DNA from: Rubrobacter sp.
GTDB lineage: Bacteria; Actinomycetota; Rubrobacteria; Rubrobacterales; Rubrobacteraceae
Reading direction: 5' to 3'
DNA: 14,914 bases
Assembly (NCBI GenBank): GCA_016781885.1
Contig: JADDPM010000048.1
Span: forward strand, 1 to 14,914
A program made the translations under genes and the position numbers. Of the stretch, positions 1-5,650 are shown piece after piece. Numbering within the stretch: the stretch's first letter is position 1; each line of letters begins with the position of its first letter. Below the pieces are notes generated by a model, which was not told the origin of the DNA, searched no databases, and saw nothing but the letters and a program-made list of their open reading frames with translations.

Positions 1-1
1 T

Positions 2-376
2 AGTATCGACCGGGCCGATGAACTGCGCTCCTCTGGCGTCGAGGTCGTGCCGGCGCCCATGACGGGCGGAGAGCTGGACCTCGTCTTCGTGCTCGAGGAG
101 TTGGGAAGAAGGGGCATCCGGGGCGTGCTCGTCGAGGGGGGCGGGGAGACTGTGGGCCGCTTCGTGACTCGGGGGCTAGTCAACAAGATGACGCTGTTTT
201 ACGCTCCCAAAGTGTTGGGGGAGAGAGGGGTGCCGCTCATGGGTTCGTTGAGGGTGGCCGGCATGGACGCGGCCCCCGGGTTCCGCGTAAAGGCCACGGA
301 GCAAGTGGGGGAGGATTTCGCCGTGACGCTCTACCCTCTAGAGGCGGAGGAGGATCTTGTTCACCGGGCTGGTTGA
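2..376 (+). CDS. ribD: RibD, C-terminal reductase part (5' end outside window)
   Basis: This is the 3' end of a riboflavin biosynthesis gene. The frame is open from base 2 and gives 124 residues before a TGA at 374-376. The visible part matches the reductase (DHFR-like) domain of RibD, which reduces the ribose side chain of the aminopyrimidine intermediate with NADPH. Recognisable features are the VLVEGGGETVG motif, then GLVNKMTLFYAPKVLG, which corresponds to the conserved 'gLvDe...aP.llG' region, and a typical terminal strand ending FAVTLYPL. The N-terminal deaminase domain would lie upstream. A GTG at 47 could open a short frame, but the homology continues upstream of it, so this is a truncated gene rather than a small one. 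The stop overlaps the ribE start by 20 bp, which fits a single rib operon. Confidence 0.9.
   Translation, partial: SIDRADELRSSGVEVVPAPMTGGELDLVFVLEELGRRGIRGVLVEGGGETVGRFVTRGLVNKMTLFYAPKVLGERGVPLMGSLRVAGMDAAPGFRVKATEQVGEDFAVTLYPLEAEEDLVHRAG
346..353 (+). promoter_or_regulatory. Ribosome binding site fixing the TTG start of ribE
   Basis: A GGAGGAGG run inside the 3' end of ribD precedes a TTG at 357, with six bases between the first GGAGG core and the codon. The protein read from this TTG begins MFTGLVE, the near-universal N-terminus of riboflavin synthase, so the rare start codon is well supported. Confidence 0.75.
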
Positions 377-992
377 AGGTACGGGACGAATCGCCTTCTT
401 GGAGGAGGGCGGCATGGCGCGGCTCGGCGTCTCCGCTGGTCGCCTCGCGGAGGGCACGCAGACGGGTGACTCCGTCTCGGTCAACGGCGTCTGTCTTACC
501 GTCCATGAGGCGAACGGAGAGATGCTCCTCTTCTACGCGATGCAGGAGACGCTGAGGCGCACAGCCCTCGGCGACCTCGGAGAGGGAGACCTCGTAAATC
601 TGGAGCGGGCGATGGCGCTGGGGAGTAGGTTCGGCGGGCACATCGTGCAGGGGCACGTGGACGGGGTGGGAGAGGTGCTCGAGGTAGCGCCGGAGGCGGA
701 CGCGGAGATCTGGGAATTCTCGGCGCCCGTGAGCGTACTAAAGTATGCTGTCGAGAAGGGGAGCGTGTGCGTAGATGGGATCAGCCTCACCCTCGTCTCC
801 GTTGGGTCTGCCTCTTTTACCGTCTCCATCCTGCCCCAGACCAGGGAGGCGACGAACCTCAAGAGCCGCTCGCCTGGGGACCGGGTGAATCTGGAGGCCG
901 ACATCATAGGGAAGTACGTGGAGCGGCTGCTGGAGCCGCGTTTGGGCAAGAACTTACAGACATCCGAGAGGAGAGTGGAAGATGCCGTTTAG
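357..992 (+). CDS. ribE: Riboflavin synthase alpha subunit
   Basis: A cytosolic enzyme that dismutates two molecules of 6,7-dimethyl-8-ribityllumazine into riboflavin and the aminopyrimidine substrate of lumazine synthase. The 211-residue product has the two tandem beta-barrel repeats of the family. Repeat 1 starts MFTGLVEGTGRI and holds GDSVSVNGVCLTV. Repeat 2 starts near residue 96 with GGHIVQGHVDGVG and holds KGSVCVDGISLTLV. The C-terminal helix region is DRVNLEADIIGKYVERL, followed by a hydrophilic tail. Length is normal for the family (about 200-215). The start is TTG, chosen because it gives the family N-terminus and has a strong ribosome binding site. It overlaps ribD by 20 bp and ribBA by 11 bp, which suggests translational coupling. 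Some genomes name this gene ribC. Confidence 0.96.
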   Translation: MFTGLVEGTGRIAFLEEGGMARLGVSAGRLAEGTQTGDSVSVNGVCLTVHEANGEMLLFYAMQETLRRTALGDLGEGDLVNLERAMALGSRFGGHIVQGHVDGVGEVLEVAPEADAEIWEFSAPVSVLKYAVEKGSVCVDGISLTLVSVGSASFTVSILPQTREATNLKSRSPGDRVNLEADIIGKYVERLLEPRLGKNLQTSERRVEDAV

Positions 993-2184
993 TCCTATAG
1001 AGGAGATCGTCGAAGACATAAAGAATGGCAAGGTGGTCATCGTCTGTGACGACGAGGACCGGGAGAACGAGGGCGACCTGACGATGGCCGCCGAGCTCGT
1101 TACAGCCGACGACATAAACTTCATGGCCACCCACGCGCGCGGCCTGATCTGCTTACCGATGGCCGGCGAGATCATAGACCGCCTGGAGATCCCCGAGATG
1201 GTCCAGCACAACGCCTCGCGCATGGGCACCGCCTTCACGGCCTCTATCGAGGCGAAGGATGGCATTACGACCGGCATCTCGGCTGCGGATCGCGCCCACA
1301 CCTGCCAGGTCGCCGTCGACGATGACACGGGTCCGGACGACCTGGTGATGCCGGGGCACGTCTTTCCTCTGCGTGCTCGTCCCGGCGGCGTCTTGCAACG
1401 TGCCGGCCAGACCGAGGCGGCGGTCGACCTCGCACGCCTCGCGGGCTTCAAGCCCGCCGGGGTCATCTGCGAGGTCATGAAAGAGGACGGTACGATGGCC
1501 CGTGTCCCGGACCTCGAGAAGTTCTCGAAGGTGCACGGCGTCAAGATGGTAACTGTGGCCCAGATCATCGAGTACCGCCGTCGCTACGAGCGGCACGTGA
1601 AGTTTGCCGTCGAGACCCGCCTGCCGACTAAGTTCGGTGAGTTCCGCCTGCGGGCCTACGAGAACGACGTGGACGACATGACGCATCTCGCGCTGGTGAT
1701 GGGCGAGCCAGAGGGTAAGGAGGACGTCCTCGTGCGCGTCCACTCAGCCTGCCTTACCGGTGACGCCCTGCACTCCCTGCGCTGCGACTGCGGAGGGCAG
1801 CTCGAGAAGGCGATGACCCGCATCGCCGAGGAGGGTGAGGGGATTCTCGTATACATGCAGCAGGAGGGGCGCGGCATCGGGCTCCTGAACAAGATGAAGG
1901 CTTACCATCTTCAGGACGAGGGGCTCGATACTGTCGAGGCAAACCAGAGGCTCGGCTTCGCCCCGGACCTTCGGGATTACGGTATTGGCGCCCTGATCCT
2001 CAAGGACCTCGGCCTCTCGAGCATTCGCTTCATGACCAACAACCTCACTAAGGTCGTGGGTCTTCAAGGCTTCGGGCTGGAGATCACCGAGAGGATACCG
2101 CTGGAAATAGAGCCGAACGGGGAGAACAAACGCTACCTGCAGGCCAAGAAAGACAAGCTCAACCACGTCTTCGAGAAGTACTAG
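982..2184 (+). CDS. ribBA: Bifunctional DHBP synthase / GTP cyclohydrolase II
   Basis: A 400-residue fusion that starts both branches of riboflavin synthesis. The N-terminal domain (about 1-200) is 3,4-dihydroxy-2-butanone 4-phosphate synthase, with DDEDRENEGDL at 23-33, GISAADR at 98-104 and PGHVFPLRA at 124-132. The C-terminal domain (about 205-400) is GTP cyclohydrolase II, with zinc cysteines 257, 268 and 270 in the CLTGDALHSLRCDC segment, QEGRGIGL at 294-301 and DTVEANQRLGF at 316-326. Two positions deviate. The usual GHTEA motif reads GQTEA, placing Gln143 where the family has a metal-binding His. The usual TNNPxK motif reads TNNLTK (residues 352-357). The cyclohydrolase half otherwise looks intact. 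Activity of the first domain is less certain. The ATG start lies inside the end of ribE, just after a GAGAGTGGAAG stretch. Confidence 0.96.
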   Translation: MPFSPIEEIVEDIKNGKVVIVCDDEDRENEGDLTMAAELVTADDINFMATHARGLICLPMAGEIIDRLEIPEMVQHNASRMGTAFTASIEAKDGITTGISAADRAHTCQVAVDDDTGPDDLVMPGHVFPLRARPGGVLQRAGQTEAAVDLARLAGFKPAGVICEVMKEDGTMARVPDLEKFSKVHGVKMVTVAQIIEYRRRYERHVKFAVETRLPTKFGEFRLRAYENDVDDMTHLALVMGEPEGKEDVLVRVHSACLTGDALHSLRCDCGGQLEKAMTRIAEEGEGILVYMQQEGRGIGLLNKMKAYHLQDEGLDTVEANQRLGFAPDLRDYGIGALILKDLGLSSIRFMTNNLTKVVGLQGFGLEITERIPLEIEPNGENKRYLQAKKDKLNHVFEKY

Positions 2185-2195
2185 GAGGCGGAGCC

Positions 2196-2765
2196 GTGGA
2201 GAGGGAGAAGGGGCCTAACCTCATCGAGGGCGACCTCAATGCTGCTGGCCGCCGCTTCGGCGTCGTCGCATCGCGGTTCAACGACTTCATCGTACGTCCG
2301 CTCCTCGATGGCGCGCTCGATGCGATCAAACGTCACGGGGGAGATCTCTCCTTCGTGGACGTGGTCTGGGTGCCGGGCTCCTACGAGATACCGCTCGTGG
2401 CAAAAAAGCTAGCCCTCTCGGGGCAGTATGACGCCGTGATATGCCTGGGAGCGGTGATAAGGGGCGCGACCGCCCACTTCGACTATGTGGCGGGCGGGGT
2501 AGCCTCCGGCACCTCCTCGGTGGCGCTGGAGGCGAACCTGCCGGTCGTCTTTGGCGTTATCACCACCGACACCATCGAGCAGGCGATAGAACGCGCCGGC
2601 ACCAAGGCCGGCAACAAGGGCTTTGAGGCCGCCGTGACCGCTATCGAGATGGCGTCTCTCATGGGGCGGATCGAGGATCGCGGCGAGCGAAAAGCCGACA
2701 ACTCGCGAGGCGACGCTCACGCCAGTCGAGCCTCGTCCGGAAACGCGGAGATGGGAAGGGTCTAG
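2196..2765 (+). CDS. ribH: 6,7-dimethyl-8-ribityllumazine synthase
   Basis: Condenses DHBP from RibBA with the RibD product to give lumazine, the substrate of RibE; family members form icosahedral or pentameric shells. Key segments are ASRFNDFI (25-32), VPGSYEIP (59-66) for substrate binding, GAVIRGATAHFDYV (85-98) with the likely catalytic His94, and GVITTDTIEQAIERAG (120-135) followed by KAGNKG. The usual GTTHF reads GATAHF, a small change. The start is GTG, with GGAGGCGGAG just upstream. The product is 189 residues against about 150-160 for the family. The excess is a charged, low-complexity C-terminal tail from about residue 162 (see findings). It is the last gene of the rib block and ends 13 bp before the convergent rpmB stop. 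Confidence 0.95.
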   Translation: MEREKGPNLIEGDLNAAGRRFGVVASRFNDFIVRPLLDGALDAIKRHGGDLSFVDVVWVPGSYEIPLVAKKLALSGQYDAVICLGAVIRGATAHFDYVAGGVASGTSSVALEANLPVVFGVITTDTIEQAIERAGTKAGNKGFEAAVTAIEMASLMGRIEDRGERKADNSRGDAHASRASSGNAEMGRV

Positions 2766-2781
2766 AGTTAGTTAGACTCTA
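2763..2781. repeat. Small inverted repeat joining the two convergent stop codons
   Basis: TAGAGT, seven bases, then ACTCTA form a perfect 6-bp inverted repeat. The left arm begins with the TAG stop of ribH and the right arm ends with the reversed TAG stop of rpmB. It is too short and AT-rich, and lacks a clear U-tract, to be called a terminator with confidence, but it is the only symmetrical element between the convergent genes. Confidence 0.4.
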
Positions 2782-3003
2782 CGCGGTCGTGCCCTCGGGG
2801 GAGGCGGCGCGTGGGGCAGCCTTCCGGACCTTGAACGCCTTTAGACAGGAGGTGCAGACGTAGGCGCGCTTGGTGCCGTGGCCTTCCTGGATACGGATCT
2901 TCTGCAAGTTCGGGTTCCAGCGGCGGCGCGTGGCGCGCAAGGAGTGGCTGCGCGCGTTGCCGAAGCTCGGGTGTTTTCCGCAGGAATGACATACTTTCGC
3001 CAC
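2779..3003 (-). CDS. rpmB: 50S ribosomal protein L28 (zinc-binding form)
   Basis: A 74-residue basic protein of the large ribosomal subunit. It starts MAKVCHSCGKHPSFGN and contains RRRWNPNLQKIRI (26-38), the L28 signature, then RAYVCTSCLKAFKV. Four cysteines at 5, 8, 50 and 53 form two CxxC pairs, so this is the zinc-ribbon ('C+') version. The start is GTG with an AGGAGA ribosome binding site six bases upstream. The C-terminal 15 residues (after KVRKA) are a low-complexity extension. It is the only minus-strand gene in the window, convergent with ribH and divergent from the fakA-like gene. Bacillus subtilis also has rpmB divergent from its yloUV-recG-plsX region. Confidence 0.95.
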   Translation of the reverse strand: MAKVCHSCGKHPSFGNARSHSLRATRRRWNPNLQKIRIQEGHGTKRAYVCTSCLKAFKVRKAAPRAASPEGTTA

Positions 3004-3009
3004 TATAAA

Positions 3010-3015
3010 TCTCCT
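3010..3015 (-). promoter_or_regulatory. Ribosome binding site of rpmB
   Basis: AGGAGA on the minus strand, six bases before the GTG at 3003, supports that non-ATG start for rpmB. Confidence 0.65.
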
Positions 3016-3089
3016 GTGCTAGGATATCGGCCAGTGTGTGGTGAAGGCCCGGAAGCGGCGAAACGCTCGCTCTCGAGCTCCGGGCGAAG

Positions 3090-3098
3090 ATTGTACCA
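3090..3098 (-). promoter_or_regulatory. Candidate extended -10 promoter for rpmB
   Basis: Read on the minus strand this is TGGTACAAT: a TGn extension followed by TACAAT, one base from the TATAAT consensus. Initiation would fall near 3083, giving a leader of about 80 bases. No good -35 is visible at 16-18 bp, which is tolerable for an extended -10 element. Inferred from sequence only. Confidence 0.4.
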
Positions 3099-3119
3099 GA
3101 TCGCCACGGCGCATAGCTT
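3091..3119 (+). promoter_or_regulatory. Weak candidate promoter for the fakA-degV-recG block
   Basis: TTGTAC (3091-3096), a 17-bp spacer and TAGCTT (3114-3119) give a plausible but poor sigma-70 type promoter reading toward the gene at 3180. Its -35 box coincides with the opposite-strand -10 of rpmB, so the two could interfere with each other. The rest of the 176-bp spacer holds nothing else I recognise, apart from a GGCCG/CGGCC inverted repeat at 3140-3157. Confidence 0.22.
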
Positions 3120-3179
3120 GTTGCGAACGGAAAAGTTTCGGCCGTCGTTAGGCGGCCATCGTCGGGATTCCAGGGACGG

Positions 3180-4835
3180 GTGATGGAAGGGACGGCCGAG
3201 AAAAGCCAGGGCGAAAACCGGGGAGCCGGAACACGCGTAGATCTAAGGGCGGTCATTGCCGCCGCCTACAACGCCCTTACGGTCAACGCGGCCAGGATAG
3301 ACGAGCTCAACGTCTACCCCGTCCCGGACGGTGACACCGGGACGAACATGCTGCTGACGCTCCGGTCGGTGCTCGAAAGCGTCTCGCAATCTCCCAGCCT
3401 CTCCGGCGAGGTGGCAGCCAAAGCCGTCTCGCGCTCCGCGCTTATGGGAGCGCGGGGCAACTCCGGGGTCATACTCTCCCAGATCCTGCGCGGAGCCTGC
3501 GACGTCCTCGGCAAGGCGAGCTCCTGCGACGCCAGGACCCTCGCGGCGGCCCTCTCCGGTGCGAAGGAGAGGGCTTACGCGGCGGTGGGCGAGCCTGTAG
3601 AGGGCACCATGCTCTCGGTGATAAAGGACGCTGCTGAAGTGGCCCGTCTCACCGTGGAGCGGGGCGAGAACGACCCGGTCGAGGTACTGCGCGCCGCGGC
3701 CCGGGAAGCGCACGCCTCGGTGAAGAGGACGCCCGAGCTACTCCGAGTGCTCAAGGAGGCGGGCGTCGTGGATGCAGGGGGGATGGGGGTGGCCGTGATT
3801 CTGGACGGCCTGCTGGCGGCTCTCAGCGGCGAGGAGCCCGCAGCCGTGGGGGTAGAAGAGGAACCCGAGGGCGGCGGGGAGCGGTTGCGGGAGACGGTAG
3901 AGCATTCAGCGGATGAGGCCTGGGGTTACTGTACGGAGTTCATCGTCGATGGCTTCTCCGGCGACGAAGGGAAGTTCGGGAAGAGTATGCACGAGATGGG
4001 CAAGAGCGTGCTGGTCATCCCCGACGGAGACATCGTGAAGGTCCATCTGCATACTCAAGACCCCGGTAGCGCCCTCACCTATGCGGGGAGCTTTGGTCGG
4101 CTCTCGGGGGTGAAGGTGGATGACATGGAGGCTCAGACCCGGGCTCGGGCGGAGGATGCTTCCGCTCCTTCGCGGTCGGCGGTGAGGCTAGGGGTCGTGG
4201 CTGCGAGCCGGGGAGAGGGCAACCGCAAGCTCTTCGAGTCCGCGGGCGCGGTGGTCGTCGAGGGCGGGCAGGGGGCCAACCCGAGCACGGAGGACTTCGT
4301 GCGGGCCGTGGAGGATCTCGACGCGCCGGCCGTGGTCCTGCTCCCCAACAACAAGAACGTGGTGCCGACGGCCCGGAGCGTTGGAGAGCTGGTCGAGGCG
4401 GAGGTCTACGTGGTGCCGACGAAGAGCATCGCGGGCGGGCTCGCGGTCCTCGTCGGCTACGATGCGGAGGAGGAGCCAGAGGACGTCGTCACGGAGATGT
4501 GCGAGATAGAGAAAGCCCTTCGGTACGCCGAGGTTACGAGGGCGGTGCGGGACGCCCGGGTGGAGGGGCGTGAGGTGCGGGAAGGTGAGTATATCGGGCT
4601 CCTGGGCGGGGAGCTTCGCTCCGTCGGGGAGGTGGTCAGCGACGTGGCGCTCTCTCTGGCCGAAATTATACTCGAGGAAGGCGTGGACTTCGTGACGCTG
4701 CTCCGGGGGGAGGGTCTCGGGGAGGCGGAGGCGGAGGAGATAGCTAAGGACATACGGGGACTGGATGATGGCCTGGTAGTAGAGGTCAGGGACGGGGGCC
4801 AGCCGTTGTACCCGTTGCAGATGGTGGCCGAGTAG
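3180..4835 (+). CDS. fakA: FakA/YloV-like DAK2-domain fatty acid kinase
   Basis: Likely ATP-binding subunit of the two-part fatty acid kinase, which phosphorylates FakB-bound fatty acids to acyl-phosphate. The 551 residues match FakA length. The DhaL-like kinase domain spans about 20-217, with LNVYPVPDGDTGTNM (43-57) whose aspartates bind Mg-ATP, GARGNSGVILSQI (90-102) and DAGGMGVA (198-205). The middle domain (about 240-320) has GYCTEF and KVHLHTQDPG. Cys251, His289 and His291 occupy the places expected for the zinc site known in FakA. The C-terminal domain (about 335-551) contains LLPNNKNVVPTA (388-399). The start is GTG 3180 or the adjacent ATG 3183. The stop shares one base with the GTG of degV, so the two subunits are probably translationally coupled. 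Older annotations would call it a DAK phosphatase or dihydroxyacetone kinase-like protein. No yloU-type Asp23 gene precedes it. Confidence 0.88.
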   Translation: MMEGTAEKSQGENRGAGTRVDLRAVIAAAYNALTVNAARIDELNVYPVPDGDTGTNMLLTLRSVLESVSQSPSLSGEVAAKAVSRSALMGARGNSGVILSQILRGACDVLGKASSCDARTLAAALSGAKERAYAAVGEPVEGTMLSVIKDAAEVARLTVERGENDPVEVLRAAAREAHASVKRTPELLRVLKEAGVVDAGGMGVAVILDGLLAALSGEEPAAVGVEEEPEGGGERLRETVEHSADEAWGYCTEFIVDGFSGDEGKFGKSMHEMGKSVLVIPDGDIVKVHLHTQDPGSALTYAGSFGRLSGVKVDDMEAQTRARAEDASAPSRSAVRLGVVAASRGEGNRKLFESAGAVVVEGGQGANPSTEDFVRAVEDLDAPAVVLLPNNKNVVPTARSVGELVEAEVYVVPTKSIAGGLAVLVGYDAEEEPEDVVTEMCEIEKALRYAEVTRAVRDARVEGREVREGEYIGLLGGELRSVGEVVSDVALSLAEIILEEGVDFVTLLRGEGLGEAEAEEIAKDIRGLDDGLVVEVRDGGQPLYPLQMVAE

Positions 4836-5650
4836 TGACGACGGCTATCGTCACGGACTCGACGACGAGCCTGGCCGAAGGGGTACAGGAGCGCCCCGAA
4901 GTGCGGACGGTCCCTTTGAGCTTCTCCTTCGGGCCGGAGGAGACCTACACGGACAAGGTCGAACTCGCGAACGCCGAGTTCTACGAGAAGCTCCGCGAGT
5001 CGCCGGCCTTCCCGACGACCTCCCAGCCGTCGGCCGGGGCGTTCGTCGAGGCGTATGAATCCCTGAGCGCGTACGACGACGTGCTGGTGCTCACGCTCTC
5101 GCGCAAGCTGAGCGGTACCTACGACTCCGCCGTGACGGCGGCCGGGATGGTGGATCGTCCTATCGAGGTCGTAGATATGAAGACCGCCGAGATGGGGTCG
5201 GGGCTCATACTGCTGGAGGCGCTGCGCGTGATCGATGAGGGCGGTTCCTTCGAGGAGGTGCGGCAAGCAGTGGACTTGGCGATCCGGCGCTGCACCATCC
5301 TGTTCGCGGTCGGTACGCTTGAGTACCTGCAGAAGAGCGGGCGCATAGGGCGTGCCCAACGCCTCCTCGGGACGGCGCTCGACATACGTCCGGTGTTGAG
5401 CGTGGAGAACGGAGAGGTAGTCCCGTTCAAACGGACCCGTGGTCGCAAGCGCCAGATGGCGGCCATACTGGAGGAGGCGAGGCCCGCTGCCGAGGCCGGG
5501 CGTACGCTTGCCTATGGACACGTCGATGCTCCGGAACCTCTCGCCGAGCTCAGGGAGTCGCTGCGGGTAGAGGGCCGCTTCGTAGCGGAGATCGGCGGCG
5601 TGGTCGGGTCTCATGTTGGTCCGGGAGCCTATGGCGTGGCCTACATATAA
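4835..5650 (+). CDS. DegV family fatty-acid-binding protein (FakB-like)
   Basis: A 271-residue DegV fold protein, the usual partner of FakA, which holds a single fatty acid for phosphorylation. Seen in order: AIVTDST (4-10), FPTTSQPS (59-66), LSGTYDSA (92-99), a long central signature LEYLQKSGRIGRAQ (162-175) followed by ALDIRPVLSVENGEV, and the C-terminal GSHVGPGAYGVAY (258-270) equivalent to the family's 'HtGPGa.g'. There is no signal peptide or membrane segment, so it is cytosolic. The GTG start overlaps the fakA TAG as TAGTG. Adjacent fakA supports the FakB role, but the preferred acyl chain cannot be read from the sequence. Confidence 0.88.
   Translation: MTTAIVTDSTTSLAEGVQERPEVRTVPLSFSFGPEETYTDKVELANAEFYEKLRESPAFPTTSQPSAGAFVEAYESLSAYDDVLVLTLSRKLSGTYDSAVTAAGMVDRPIEVVDMKTAEMGSGLILLEALRVIDEGGSFEEVRQAVDLAIRRCTILFAVGTLEYLQKSGRIGRAQRLLGTALDIRPVLSVENGEVVPFKRTRGRKRQMAAILEEARPAAEAGRTLAYGHVDAPEPLAELRESLRVEGRFVAEIGGVVGSHVGPGAYGVAYI

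Noticed and set aside
1..356. An FMN riboswitch controlling the rib genes
   Set aside because: The window begins inside ribD, so the leader of the operon is not present and nothing resembling the aptamer is seen.
3140..3157. GGCCG/CGGCC inverted repeat as a terminator or operator
   Set aside because: Arms of five GC pairs are expected by chance in DNA of this composition, and there is no U-tract.
3004..3179. A possible yloU (Asp23-family) gene between rpmB and fakA, as in Bacillus
   Set aside because: The spacer is only 176 bp, and no frame in it resembles Asp23 proteins.
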